A stretch of DNA of 64,000 nt from Peptococcaceae bacterium BRH_c8a. Lineage in GTDB: Bacteria > Bacillota > Desulfotomaculia > Desulfotomaculales > Desulfallaceae. Position numbers and translations under genes: made by a program. The notes below the pieces were generated by a model that was not told the origin of the DNA, ran no database searches, and saw only the letters and a program-made list of their open reading frames with translations. How positions within the stretch are numbered: position 1 is the first letter of the stretch; every line of letters starts with the position of its first letter. Location of the stretch: the NCBI GenBank assembly GCA_000961575.1, contig LADP01000039.1, forward strand, positions 62,001-126,000, in the 5' to 3' direction. Positions 33,266 to 42,206 of the stretch are shown in pieces.

Positions 33266-33760
33266 ATGGAGCCTCTTTTTATAGAACTGACCCGGATACT
33301 CACCGAACAGGGGCAAATTATAAAAGAACAGCTTAAGGCATCCCAGACTCAGAACCTGGCCCTGCGCCGCCTGGACACCGAATCTCTGGGGGCAGCCGTA
33401 ACCCGGCTGGATGAACTAACTGAGCAAATGTCCGAGCAGGATCGTCTGCGGGAACTAGTACAGCGCAAACTGGAAAGTGCCCTGAACTTGCGACAGGATG
33501 CCACTGTAATCGAAATGTTGCCCAAAGCATCGCTGGAGATTATTTTTAAACTAAAGGAATTGACCAGGATTATTAAAAAAGACATGCGTCAATTGGATGA
33601 ACTTAACGGGATCAACAACCTGTTAACCAAAAGGGCGCTGCAGGTAAACGAAGGTCTGCTGGAACTGCTAAAGTCCGGCGGCCGTAAGCAAACCTACCAA
33701 AACAGCGGCGAGTTGAAACAAAACGACCGGCCGAACGCCGTGCTGAATAAAACCGTTTAG
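33266..33760 (+). CDS. flgN: Flagellar chaperone FlgN
   Basis: The 164-residue product is almost entirely helical, with coiled-coil heptads from residue 1 to about 135 (FIELTRILTEQGQIIKEQLK near the start). FlgN proteins keep the hook-associated proteins FlgK and FlgL soluble before export. It lies 19 nt before flgK, which supports the call more than the sequence does, as the family is weakly conserved. The start follows AAGGAG. Confidence 0.8.
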   Translation: MEPLFIELTRILTEQGQIIKEQLKASQTQNLALRRLDTESLGAAVTRLDELTEQMSEQDRLRELVQRKLESALNLRQDATVIEMLPKASLEIIFKLKELTRIIKKDMRQLDELNGINNLLTKRALQVNEGLLELLKSGGRKQTYQNSGELKQNDRPNAVLNKTV

Positions 33761-33779
33761 GAAAGCGGGGACCAAAAAC

Positions 33780-35270
33780 ATGCCCGGAACCTTTTTCGGC
33801 ATTGAAATAGCCAGGCGGGGCATTAACGTACACCGCACTGCCCTGGACACCACAGGGCACAACATAGCCAACGCCAATACCCCCGGGTACACCCGGCAGG
33901 AAGCAGTGCTAAAAACCACTACCCCGTATGCCACCCCCGGTATGAACAGCAGCGTCACCCCGGGCCAACTGGGCAGCGGGGTAGAGGTCACCGAAATGCG
34001 CCGCATCAGGGACGATTACCTGGATTACCAGCTAAGGGGCAACATTTCTGGTGGTGGGTACTGGCAGTCCAACTACGATATCGCCATTCGAGTGGAAGCC
34101 ACCTACCCCGAACCAGACGGCCGGGGCATTAAAGACGTCATGGTGCAGTTTTTCAACGACTGGCAAAACCTGAACAACACTCCCCGAGATCCCGGCATCA
34201 AGGCGGCGGTGGTGGAGACCGGCAACGAGCTGGCGGCGCTATTCCGCCAGAGCTACGAGCAACTGGATTCCATCAACAAAAGCATCAAGTCCGACAACCT
34301 GGTTACCGGAGACGGCTTTTACCCCGGCAGCGACATTATCGCCACCGGTATGTTAAGGGACCAATTCAACCAGGTAAACAATATCCTTTCGCAAATAGCC
34401 AACCTGTCCGATTCCATCGTCCAAGTAAAAAAGGTCGACCAGCAGCCCAACGACCTGCTGGATAAAAGAGACCTGCTACTGGATCAACTGTCTGGTTTCG
34501 GCCCCCTGACCACCAGAGACGTAGGTAGCTCAGGCGCCATAGAAATTGACTTTTACGGCCAGGCAGTTTTAACCGTCGACTCAGCTACTGAGGAATCCAC
34601 CGCCACCAAGTTACTACCCACTTGGGATAGCATCAGTGAAAAAGTTATTGTTAAATATGATGACAGCGTGGGTACCACGGCATTTAACCTAACGGATATG
34701 GCAATCGACCCGGGCAATACCAAGGGCTCCATCCTGGGTTTGGAAGCGGCCAGGTTGAACACCCTGAGTATTTTGGACGACCTCAACTCCCTGGCCCACC
34801 GACTAGCCGAAGAAGTGAACGGCAAAGAGGTCTTGCAAGACTCCCTGGGTAATGTAATCGACTTCTTTATCATTGACCCCGCCGATACCGCCCGGACAAT
34901 TAAAGTCAACAGCACAGCTGTGGTAGATCCGGGCAAAGTGGTAGGCGAAAAAGCCCTTGACGTAGCCCGACTGCACTCCGCTGCAACAATAGACACCAAC
35001 GGTGACGGTATTACAGATACCACCTTTGACAGCTTTTTTGAAAGCATCGTAGCCAAGGTAGGTGGCGACACCAAGTCAGCCCAGGAACTGGTAGCCAACC
35101 AGAGGGCTATACGGGGCCAGATTGAAGCATTAAGGGAGTCAGTATCCGGCGTGTCTCTGGATGAGGAATTGACCAAACTGATTCAGTTCCAATATGGGTT
35201 TCAGGCTTCGTCCAGAGTGATTAACACGTTAGACGATATGCTGGACGTAATTATCAACCGGTTGTTTTAA
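33780..35270 (+). CDS. flgK: Flagellar hook-associated protein 1 (FlgK)
   Basis: The 496-residue product has the FlgK start FFGIEIARRGINVHRTALD followed by TTGHNIANANTPGYTRQEAV, the N-terminal rod/hook signature. The C-terminus has LTKLIQFQYGFQASSRVINT, which pairs with it in the axial structure. FlgK forms the junction between hook and filament. The ATG follows GGAAAGCGGG. It is downstream of its chaperone FlgN and upstream of flgL. Length is normal. Confidence 0.96.
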   Translation: MPGTFFGIEIARRGINVHRTALDTTGHNIANANTPGYTRQEAVLKTTTPYATPGMNSSVTPGQLGSGVEVTEMRRIRDDYLDYQLRGNISGGGYWQSNYDIAIRVEATYPEPDGRGIKDVMVQFFNDWQNLNNTPRDPGIKAAVVETGNELAALFRQSYEQLDSINKSIKSDNLVTGDGFYPGSDIIATGMLRDQFNQVNNILSQIANLSDSIVQVKKVDQQPNDLLDKRDLLLDQLSGFGPLTTRDVGSSGAIEIDFYGQAVLTVDSATEESTATKLLPTWDSISEKVIVKYDDSVGTTAFNLTDMAIDPGNTKGSILGLEAARLNTLSILDDLNSLAHRLAEEVNGKEVLQDSLGNVIDFFIIDPADTARTIKVNSTAVVDPGKVVGEKALDVARLHSAATIDTNGDGITDTTFDSFFESIVAKVGGDTKSAQELVANQRAIRGQIEALRESVSGVSLDEELTKLIQFQYGFQASSRVINTLDDMLDVIINRLF

Positions 35271-35280
35271 GGTTAGTTAG

Positions 35281-35306
35281 GAGTTCAGTACAGTAGTCAG
35301 TACTCA
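35281..35306 (+). repeat. AGTCAGTAGTCAG dispersed repeat, copy 4
   Basis: GTTCAGTACAGTAGTCAGTA is a degenerate run of the same unit as at 9698. It lies next to a GTCATCCTGAGCG element in the flgK-flgL gap. Confidence 0.6.
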
Positions 35307-35328
35307 AAATGGTAAACTTGTTTATATT

Positions 35329-35382
35329 GTCATCCTGAGCGTAGCGAAGGATCTTAAAGATCCTCACCGCGTTCAGCATTAC
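35329..35382 (+). repeat. GTCATCCTGAGCG-family palindromic element, complete copy
   Basis: The element begins GTCATCCTGAGCGTAGCGAA and ends GTTCAGCATTAC, with an inner hairpin AGGATCTTAAAGATCCT. It matches the copy at 1293. It lies about 20 nt before the flgL ribosome site. Confidence 0.85.
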
Positions 35383-35412
35383 ATAAACGGTACTAAAAAC
35401 GAGGTGGAGATT

Positions 35413-36459
35413 ATGCGCGTCACCAATAAAATGGTTTCCGACACCCTAATCAGCAACATCCAGAACAATATGCAGAAGTTGGCCCGCACCCAGGAGATGA
35501 TTTCCACCGGTAGTAGTATATTAAGGCCCAGTGACGATCCGTCCTCGGTCAGCCACCTGATGGCGGTGAAAGGCAACATCGAATATAACACTCAGTACAC
35601 GCGCAACATAGACGACGGACTGTCTTACCTTTATTCTACCGACGAAACCCTGGGCAGTATCCTGGAAGTAGTCACCAATGCCAAAACAACCGCCGTCCAG
35701 GGGGCCAATGGTACGCTTAGTGTAGAGGAAACCAAGGCTCTGGCTTACCAAATAGACCAAATGATTGACCACGTGGTGGACATGGCCAACACCCCCATCG
35801 GCGGTAATTACATCTTCGCCGGGCGGGAAAATAGCCAGCCGCCCTTCATCAGGCAAAATGACGAGATTTATTACCGCGGAGGAGATATCACCTTTGACAC
35901 CGATGTTAAACAGTACGACGGCCGGGTGGCCCGGGAGATTCTGGCCCAGTCCGAACACACCGTAGATGCCCCTTCGGTGGTAATTAACACCGGTACCGGC
36001 GACCAGGTTAAAGGCGTCTTCGGCACCACACAGACACCTAAAGAAACCATCACGCTAGATGAAAACCCGGTTGAGGTAAGAAAGGTAGCAGGGGGCATAC
36101 TGGATGTATTAAAGCAACTCAGAAACGCCCTTACCGGCGAAACAGTATGGCCACCCAGCGGAACTGCAACGGTAGCAGATACCGCAGGCATAAATACGGC
36201 AATTGGGGAGCTAAGCACTGAAATGGATAACCTTATTGAGCACCGGGTGGCCATCGGTGCCAGGGAAAGGCACTTCGAATCCGTTAAAGAGCAGCTGATG
36301 GATCAGGAAGTCAACCTGACCCAAGTGCAAATGAATATTGAAGGCGTTGATATTGCCAGGGCTTCACTATTCTTGAGCCAGCAGAAGCTTACCTACGATG
36401 CATCACTGGCCGCCGGTTCAACTGTTTTACAAACCAGCTTGCTCCATTTTCTCAAATAA
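35413..36459 (+). CDS. flgL: Flagellar hook-associated protein 3 (FlgL)
   Basis: The 348-residue product has the flagellin-like N-terminus MRVTNKMVSDTLISNIQNNM followed by LARTQEMISTGSSILRPSDD. The C-terminus LFLSQQKLTYDASLAAGSTV folds with it. FlgL joins FlgK to the filament. I chose ATG 35413, six bases after GAGGTG; a GTG at 35404 lies inside that ribosome site. It lies in the usual place after flgK. Confidence 0.95.
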   Translation: MRVTNKMVSDTLISNIQNNMQKLARTQEMISTGSSILRPSDDPSSVSHLMAVKGNIEYNTQYTRNIDDGLSYLYSTDETLGSILEVVTNAKTTAVQGANGTLSVEETKALAYQIDQMIDHVVDMANTPIGGNYIFAGRENSQPPFIRQNDEIYYRGGDITFDTDVKQYDGRVAREILAQSEHTVDAPSVVINTGTGDQVKGVFGTTQTPKETITLDENPVEVRKVAGGILDVLKQLRNALTGETVWPPSGTATVADTAGINTAIGELSTEMDNLIEHRVAIGARERHFESVKEQLMDQEVNLTQVQMNIEGVDIARASLFLSQQKLTYDASLAAGSTVLQTSLLHFLK

Positions 36460-36533
36460 TATTATCCTAACAATAAAAATTGGCCATAATAAGGTAACCC
36501 AACAATCGCCTGACTTAAAAAACAACAATGAAA

Positions 36534-36577
36534 AAACAGTGGACAGGCTGCTAAAAAAAGGTGCCTGTCCACTGTTT
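36534..36577 (+). repeat. Perfect 15-bp inverted repeat between flgL and fliW
   Basis: AAACAGTGGACAGGC and GCCTGTCCACTGTTT are perfect inverted repeats around a 14-nt A-rich loop. No T-run follows. It could be a REP-type element or mark an mRNA processing site between flgL and fliW. Confidence 0.75.
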
Positions 36578-36639
36578 GTAGCACCCAAAGCATTATTCCT
36601 TACTCAGACAAACCCAATCACAAAAAGAGGTGATACCCC

Positions 36640-37128
36640 ATGCAAGTGCAAACCACCCGCTTTGGCAACCTGGAAATAGAAGAGGACCTAATAATCCATT
36701 TCCCCAACGGTATCCCCGGTTTTGAGAGCCTACGCCGTTTCTTTTTCATCCCGGTAGAGGGAACTAAAAACCTGAACTGGTTGCAAGCCGCAGACGACCC
36801 GACTGTAGCCCTGCTAATTATCGATCCCTTCAAGTATTTCAAAGATTATGTCTGTGATGTGCCGGAAACCGATATCAGGGAACTGGAGATTGAAAACCAT
36901 AAGGAAACCCTTTTACTGGCCACCATAACCATCCCCCGGGCCAACCCTACCGAAGCCACCGCCAACCTAGTGGCGCCCATTGTAATCAACACCCGTCTAA
37001 AAAAAGCCCGGCAGGTTATCTTGGCTGATACACTTTATACCACCCGGCATAGATTATTTACCACAACAAAACTATTAGACTCAATCAAACAAGAAAACAC
37101 GCCAACCGCCAGAACGGGAGGGGTATAA
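36640..37128 (+). CDS. fliW: Flagellar assembly factor FliW
   Basis: The 162-residue product has the FliW fold with FPNGIPGFESLRRFFFIPVE near residue 23 and ATITIPRANPTEATANLVAP near 98. FliW binds flagellin and, when free, binds CsrA and stops it blocking flagellin translation. It lies directly before csrA, two bases apart, and one gene before flagellin. This matches the B. subtilis fliW-csrA-hag order. The ATG follows AGAGGTG. Confidence 0.96.
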   Translation: MQVQTTRFGNLEIEEDLIIHFPNGIPGFESLRRFFFIPVEGTKNLNWLQAADDPTVALLIIDPFKYFKDYVCDVPETDIRELEIENHKETLLLATITIPRANPTEATANLVAPIVINTRLKKARQVILADTLYTTRHRLFTTTKLLDSIKQENTPTARTGGV

Positions 37129-37130
37129 GA

Positions 37131-37358
37131 ATGCTCGTCCTCACCCGCAAAAAAAATCAGGCCATCATGCTTGGCGAAAAAATTAGGGTTGTTATCCTCG
37201 ACGTAACCGAGGACGCTGTTAAATTAGGCATCGAAGCGCCCAGGGAAATAACAATATTGCGCGACGAACTATACAGTGCGGTAGCGGAGGAAAACTTGTC
37301 GGCCACTACCACTGATAAAAAAGCGGAAGGTGAACTGAAAAAACTATTTTCCCAATAA
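37131..37358 (+). CDS. csrA: Carbon storage regulator CsrA
   Basis: The 75-residue RNA-binding protein starts MLVLTRKKNQAIMLGEKIRV, with the conserved strand KLGIEAPREITILRDELY. Dimers bind GGA motifs in mRNA leaders and block ribosome access. Its main target here is probably the flagellin leader 150 nt downstream, which has GGA sites at 37473-37484 and 37495-37506. It begins two bases after fliW. Confidence 0.96.
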   Translation: MLVLTRKKNQAIMLGEKIRVVILDVTEDAVKLGIEAPREITILRDELYSAVAEENLSATTTDKKAEGELKKLFSQ

Positions 37359-37383
37359 TTTATATTTATATCCAACATCAGCC

Positions 37384-37410
37384 TAAAGATAACTTTATAA
37401 CCGACGATAA
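37384..37410 (+). promoter_or_regulatory. Sigma-D (sigma-28) promoter of flagellin
   Basis: TAAA and GACGATAA are separated by exactly 15 nt, matching the consensus TAAA-N15-GCCGATAA in all but one base. The transcript would start near 37417 and give a leader of about 95 nt to the GTG start. Confidence 0.85.
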
Positions 37411-37472
37411 TTAACTTAGGAATTCCATTTATCCAAAAGGGTGGCCACCCTCTGGGTATAAATGAGGTACAT

Positions 37473-37484
37473 TGCAAGGATGCA
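37473..37484 (+). promoter_or_regulatory. Putative CsrA binding site 1 in the flagellin leader
   Basis: TGCAAGGATGCA places AGGA in the loop of a small hairpin (TGCA/TGCA). GGA in a loop is the preferred CsrA site. It lies 28 nt before the flagellin start. A GGGTGGCCACCC palindrome lies further upstream at 37439-37450. Confidence 0.7.
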
Positions 37485-37494
37485 TATTAAATTT

Positions 37495-37506
37495 CAAGGA
37501 GGAATG
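37495..37506 (+). promoter_or_regulatory. Putative CsrA binding site 2, overlapping the flagellin ribosome site
   Basis: CAAGGAGGAATG contains the Shine-Dalgarno AAGGAGG and the GGA motif together. With site 1 this gives the two-site arrangement known for B. subtilis hag, where one CsrA dimer bridges both and blocks the ribosome. Confidence 0.7.
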
Positions 37507-37511
37507 ACTAA

Positions 37512-38804
37512 GTGATTATTAATCACAATATCGCGGCACTTAACACGTATCGTCAGTTGAGTGCCAACGGTGCTAACACCCAAAAAGCTCTAGAGAAACT
37601 CTCTTCCGGTCTACGTATAAATAAAGCCGGGGATGATGCTGCTGGTTTGGCCATCTCGGAAAAAATGCGTGGTCAGATACGTGGTTTGGATCAAGCTAGT
37701 CGTAACGCTCAAGACGGCATCTCATTAATCCAAACTGCAGAAGGTGCTTTAAATGAAACCCACAGTATTCTGCAGCGTATGCGTGAACTGGCTGTTCAGT
37801 CTTCTAACGATACTAACACTACAGTAGATCGTTCAGAGATTCAAAAGGAAGTTGATCAACTGTCACAAGAGTTATCTCGTATTGGTAAAAACACTGAGTT
37901 TAACACACAAACATTGTTAGATGGTGGTTTCAAAGGTACATTCCATATTGGTGCTAATGAAAGCCAAAACCTATCTCTTAGTATTGATGATATGAGAGGC
38001 TTTGCTTTAAGTATTGCGGGTGATGCTGAAGTTGAAATAGCTGGGACATATACAATTGATGCTGCTGGTCTTACCGACCAAGATATTGCTGATGATACCT
38101 ATGTAGTTGCTAAAAACAAAATAACTGATAAATACGAAATATTAGATTCTGATGGTACTGCGTTAGCAAATAGTTCTGACGGTAAATCATGGACGATTAC
38201 TGCTGGCAGTGGTGACGATACTTTAAGTTTTGCTGACGCTGTTATTGATGGAGAGGTCACTATTAGTGGCACAGGTACAGCTATAACTGGTACTTCTAAG
38301 ATTATTAATAATGGGTTACAAGCAGGAGACTATACTGTTGATACAGACGGTTCTAGCTACTGGAATTTGACGGATGGTAACGGTGAAGTAATTGCTACTT
38401 CAACAGATGGAACATCCTTCACTAGTGCTCAAGACGGTACTACTACAGTATTGACTGTAACAACTACTGCTTTAGCAGATGATGCAACTGTTAAAGTAGG
38501 TGGTATTGATGTATCTAGTCAAAACTCTGCTGATAAAGCTATCACGACAATCCAAAGTGCTATCGAAACTGTAAGCGCTGAACGTTCCAAATTAGGTTCA
38601 TATCAGAACCGCTTAGAACACACTATTAACAACTTGGGCACCTCATCCGAAAACTTAACCGCTGCTGAATCTCGTGTCCGCGACGTAGATATGGCTAAAG
38701 AAATGATGGAGTTCACCAAAAACAATATCCTTTCTCAAGCGGCTCAGGCTATGCTGGCCCAAGCCAACCAACAACCCCAGGGCGTTCTACAATTACTCCG
38801 TTAA
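37512..38804 (+). CDS. hag: Flagellin
   Basis: The 430-residue product has the flagellin ends: MIINHNIAALNTYRQLSANG with GLRINKAGDDAAGLAISEKM at the N-terminus, and SRVRDVDMAKEMMEFTKNNI with NQQPQGVLQLLR at the C-terminus. Residues about 165-335 are a variable, exposed insert rich in Gly, Asp and Thr. It appears to hold two related halves (AGTYTIDAAGL and AGDYTVDTDGS, each followed by an ILDSDGTALA- or VIATSTDGT-like part). The GTG start follows AAGGAGG. The insert is AT-richer than neighbouring genes. A sigma-D promoter and CsrA sites precede it and a terminator follows. Confidence 0.97.
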   Translation: MIINHNIAALNTYRQLSANGANTQKALEKLSSGLRINKAGDDAAGLAISEKMRGQIRGLDQASRNAQDGISLIQTAEGALNETHSILQRMRELAVQSSNDTNTTVDRSEIQKEVDQLSQELSRIGKNTEFNTQTLLDGGFKGTFHIGANESQNLSLSIDDMRGFALSIAGDAEVEIAGTYTIDAAGLTDQDIADDTYVVAKNKITDKYEILDSDGTALANSSDGKSWTITAGSGDDTLSFADAVIDGEVTISGTGTAITGTSKIINNGLQAGDYTVDTDGSSYWNLTDGNGEVIATSTDGTSFTSAQDGTTTVLTVTTTALADDATVKVGGIDVSSQNSADKAITTIQSAIETVSAERSKLGSYQNRLEHTINNLGTSSENLTAAESRVRDVDMAKEMMEFTKNNILSQAAQAMLAQANQQPQGVLQLLR

Positions 38805-38818
38805 TCAATATCAACCTA

Positions 38819-38850
38819 GAGAGGCCTCAGGATTTCCTGGGGCCTCTTTT
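38819..38850 (+). terminator. Terminator of flagellin
   Basis: GAGGCCTCAGG and CCTGGGGCCTC pair (one G-U) around ATTT, followed by TTTTAT. It lies about 14 nt after the stop. Confidence 0.9.
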
Positions 38851-38897
38851 ATCTACGTAACCTTTTTGAAGGGAAGATAACATAAATAACTGCCCGA

Positions 38898-38933
38898 TAT
38901 AATCAGGAAGGCCGTTAGGCCTTCCTGATTATA
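38898..38933 (+). repeat. 36-nt perfect palindrome after flagellin
   Basis: TATAATCAGGAAGGCC and GGCCTTCCTGATTATA are perfect 16-bp arms around GTTA. No T-run follows. It may back up the terminator or stabilise the flagellin mRNA 3' end. Confidence 0.8.
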
Positions 38934-39294
38934 CCAAAAGAGGTCAGTCCCCCGACGCGTTAATATGCTAAAGTAATGCTACGGGCATAGAGTTGCACTG
39001 ATTCAGTCCAGGGCCATAAATAATCTTAAAAGCTAGGAACATAAATTGGCAAAGTATACTGACGTAATAAGAAAAAGCTTGGAATTTAGCGAACTCCTGC
39101 CTGCCTACCAATAAAGTATTTTGTTATGGTATTAGATTTTTCATATCTTTAAATATAATATGATCCATTTGCACCTTACACAAGATATATGTTAATCTCC
39201 TAAGCTGATTTTCCCTATGCCATGTGGGTTATGCAGTTGCAATTACCCCCGCATAGGATTGTTAATGGACAATGAGGTTTCTAAGCCAGGTCAA

Positions 39295-39321
39295 TTAAGT
39301 TCTTCTTGTAACTGCCGAGTA
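39295..39321 (+). promoter_or_regulatory. Sigma-D promoter of the chemoreceptor gene
   Basis: TTAA and GCCGAGTA are 15 nt apart. The block from here matches the fliD promoter at 40585 well (AAGTT then AACTGCCGA). It lies 75 nt before the chemoreceptor start. Confidence 0.68.
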
Positions 39322-39395
39322 TATAGGGCAAGATTGATACTTTCCAAATCCTACTACCGAATATTTAAATAATTTGAAACCGGGAGGAATTAACG

Positions 39396-40526
39396 ATGAG
39401 AACGTTCCGGGGCCAGATGACTTTATTAACCTTAACCTTGGGATTTACCACGCTGGTTATTGCCTGCGCCGGGTGGTGGTTGACCGGCGGAAAAGCCCTG
39501 GGTCTTTTCGGTGGCGGTATGGCAGGCTTAATGCTGGCCACAGCTGCGTGTTATATTCTGTTTACACCGTTACACCGCAATATGCTACATGTTCTATCAA
39601 ATACAGACAAGGCTATCAATGGAGATTTGACGGGACACATCGAAAACAGGGATTATGGGTGGAATGAATTTAATTTACTAATTAACAGTATTCGCAAAAT
39701 CCTCAAGGGAGTACATAAATGGTTTGCCCTGGTTAAAGACACCAGCGTAACCCTGAACCATGCGGCCGGGTTAATCACCGCGAGTACGGAACAAGTCAGT
39801 ACAGGTAGCCAGAACCAGGCTGAACAGGTAACCAAATTATTGGAGGTCATTTCCAATATGTCCGAGCAAGCCGAAGCTTGTGCCCGGCAGGCCGTTGAAG
39901 CTGACCATGTGGCCCATATGGCTATCAATACTACCGAACAAGGCAGCGCTGTCATTAAAAAAATACTGGATGACATGAACTTGCTGGAACAAAAATTTGC
40001 ACAATTAAATGCCAGTTCCAATCACATCGCCCAGTTTCTTGAAGTAATCCAGAACATCGCCACCCAGACCAACCTCCTAGCGCTCAATGCAGCCATCGAA
40101 GCCGCCCGGGCTGGAGAACACGGGCGCGGTTTTGCTGTTGTGGCCGAAGAGGTGCGTAGTTTAGCTGAAAATTCCGAAAAAGCCACTAAAGAAGTTGCCC
40201 AAATCGTCAATGAGATTGTGACCGGAGTAGCGGATACCGTCCAGGCAGTACAAACGGGGCTTTCCTGCTCACGCGAGGTTGAAACTTTCTTCGGCGACAT
40301 TAGAAACATTCTGAATAAGACCAGCGCTCTGGTGGAGGATATCACCAGGGTGGCTAGAGAACAAGCCGATTCCACCGCCGACATGTTAAGCGGCGCCCAA
40401 TCAATCGCCGCAGTTGCCCAACAGGCAGCCGCCAGTTCCCAAGAAACAGCCGCTGTGGCCCAGGAATTGACTAATACCGCAGACAACTTAAAGAAAGTGG
40501 CTGATATATGGAAATTTAGTAAATAA
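39396..40526 (+). CDS. Methyl-accepting chemotaxis protein with no extracellular sensor domain
   Basis: The 376-residue product has two transmembrane helices (about residues 9-28 and 36-56) joined by only a short loop, so there is no periplasmic or extracellular sensor domain. A short linker follows, then the coiled-coil signalling domain with the hairpin tip [20 protein letters not shown]. The signal may be sensed in the membrane or cytoplasm, or come from a partner. It lies between flagellin and fliD and has its own sigma-D promoter. The ATG follows CGGGAGG. Confidence 0.9.
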   Translation: MRTFRGQMTLLTLTLGFTTLVIACAGWWLTGGKALGLFGGGMAGLMLATAACYILFTPLHRNMLHVLSNTDKAINGDLTGHIENRDYGWNEFNLLINSIRKILKGVHKWFALVKDTSVTLNHAAGLITASTEQVSTGSQNQAEQVTKLLEVISNMSEQAEACARQAVEADHVAHMAINTTEQGSAVIKKILDDMNLLEQKFAQLNASSNHIAQFLEVIQNIATQTNLLALNAAIEAARAGEHGRGFAVVAEEVRSLAENSEKATKEVAQIVNEIVTGVADTVQAVQTGLSCSREVETFFGDIRNILNKTSALVEDITRVAREQADSTADMLSGAQSIAAVAQQAAASSQETAAVAQELTNTADNLKKVADIWKFSK

Positions 40527-40584
40527 GTTGCCTAAGGTAAAAAAAGATTAAGGCGCCAAGCACCAAACTTAAAAGACTACGGGT

Positions 40585-40611
40585 TAAAGTTATTACAATA
40601 ACTGCCGATTA
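40585..40611 (+). promoter_or_regulatory. Sigma-D promoter of fliD
   Basis: TAAA and GCCGATTA are exactly 15 nt apart, one base from the consensus. The transcript would start about 25 nt before fliD. It would also cover fliS, the FliT-like gene and flaG. Confidence 0.85.
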
Positions 40612-40641
40612 TTATACAAGATATTATAGTTCCGAAAGGCA

Positions 40642-42189
40642 GTGATTACCGTGTTATCCACCCTGCGTATTGCTGGACTGGCCAGCGGCATGGATACCGA
40701 ATCCATAATCAAGGACTTAATGCGAGCCCACCGGATGCCGGTGGACAGGCTGCAGCAGAACAGGCAGATCCTTGAGTGGCAGCAAGAGGATAACCGGGCC
40801 ATCAACACCGCCCTGCGCTCGTTTCGGGATCAAGTCTTTAACATGAGGCTGCAGTCCACCTATCTGGCCAAAAGTGCTTCGGTATCCAATGAGAGCGTCT
40901 TAAAGGCAACAGCCGGCAGCAATGCAATCCCGGGAAGCTATGCGGTAGAAGTCACCCAATTAGCCAAAGGCGTTACAAAAGGTAGCGTGGAGCAGGTTTC
41001 CGATGAAGACGACGGCAATGGCAATATCCAAACGCTAAAAAACCAATTTGTTGGTATTGCCGATTCCATTACATTCAAACTTGAGGGTAGCAAAAACGAA
41101 CCACAAGCGTTCACATTTAATACTAATACGGATACCATCTACGATGTGGTCTCAAAGATTAATAATGCTGATATTGGCATTAAGGCTAGTTACGATGCCG
41201 ACCAAAACAGGATCTTCCTTACCTCCGAAACCACCGGGGATGGTCAAAAGATAAAGGTTTTAGAAGATGCCAGTAATTTTGTCTCATATGATCCAACCGC
41301 TAGTCAAACGTATAATGATTCATTTCTAAAGCTTGATCTAAAAATAAATAGTGATGAATACATAGGCTTAAATGCCAAAATTAATATCGGGGATGCCCAG
41401 GAACTAGAAAGCTCAACCAACAGCATAACGGTCAACGGTATTACCATGAACCTAAATGCCAAAGGCACCACTACTATAAATGTTTCCAACGATACAGATG
41501 CTGTTTTTAATTCTATTATTAGTTTAATAGACAACTACAACACCACCGTCGAAACCATTACCGATAAACTATATGAAAAACGCTATAGCGACTACCAACC
41601 ACTGACCAACGAGCAGCGGGAAGAACTTACTGACGACCAAATTGAAAAGTGGGAGGAAAAGGCCCGCAGCGGTTTGTTACGCAACGACCCCATCCTGTCC
41701 GGCGTGGTCAGCAGTATGCGCCAGACTATGTCTAGCGTGGTCTCCGGGCTCGGTGGCAATAATGACACCCTGGCGGATTTAGGCATTAAAACGTCTATCG
41801 ATTACATGAGCGCCAAGCTTGTCGTCGATGAAAATAAACTACGGGAAGCCCTGCAGCAAGACCCGGATGGGGTAATGAAACTGTTCACCAACACTTCAGA
41901 TATCGATGCCGAAAAGGGCATCGCCCGGCGGCTTTATGACAACGTAAATAATGCTATGACCCAAATTAGTCAAAAAGCGGGCAGTTACAATGAATTTTCT
42001 CAAGTGGACGATAGCCTGATCGGCGAAAAAATTAGTGACATCGACACCCGCATTAATAACTGGGAGCATCGCCTGGTGAATATGGAAGACCGCTACTGGC
42101 GCCAGTTTACCGCCATGGAAAAGGCCATCCAGCAGATGAATTCCCAAAGCATGTGGTTAATGCAACAATTCGGTGGCGGCCAGCAATAA
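40642..42189 (+). CDS. fliD: Flagellar filament cap protein FliD
   Basis: The 515-residue product has the FliD start STLRIAGLASGMDTESIIKD and the C-terminal helices that end NSQSMWLMQQFGGGQQ. FliD caps the growing filament and helps flagellin subunits fold into place. GTG 40642 is chosen; GTG 40651 in the same frame is possible and the ribosome site (AAAGG) is weak for both. The middle part is the usual variable domain. It precedes fliS. Confidence 0.93.
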   Translation: MITVLSTLRIAGLASGMDTESIIKDLMRAHRMPVDRLQQNRQILEWQQEDNRAINTALRSFRDQVFNMRLQSTYLAKSASVSNESVLKATAGSNAIPGSYAVEVTQLAKGVTKGSVEQVSDEDDGNGNIQTLKNQFVGIADSITFKLEGSKNEPQAFTFNTNTDTIYDVVSKINNADIGIKASYDADQNRIFLTSETTGDGQKIKVLEDASNFVSYDPTASQTYNDSFLKLDLKINSDEYIGLNAKINIGDAQELESSTNSITVNGITMNLNAKGTTTINVSNDTDAVFNSIISLIDNYNTTVETITDKLYEKRYSDYQPLTNEQREELTDDQIEKWEEKARSGLLRNDPILSGVVSSMRQTMSSVVSGLGGNNDTLADLGIKTSIDYMSAKLVVDENKLREALQQDPDGVMKLFTNTSDIDAEKGIARRLYDNVNNAMTQISQKAGSYNEFSQVDDSLIGEKISDIDTRINNWEHRLVNMEDRYWRQFTAMEKAIQQMNSQSMWLMQQFGGGQQ

Positions 42190-42206
42190 ACAGGGAGGTT
42201 TTATAA

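Larger units (their letters stand above)
38805..39395. other. Gap between flagellin and the chemoreceptor
   Basis: 591 nt. It holds the flagellin terminator, a second 36-nt palindrome (38898-38933) and a sigma-D promoter for the chemoreceptor (39295-39321). No further gene with a ribosome site was seen. The middle is AT-rich. Confidence 0.7.

Noticed and set aside
36534-36577. Rho-independent terminator between flgL and fliW
   Set aside because: The stem is strong, but the loop is long and no U-tract follows.
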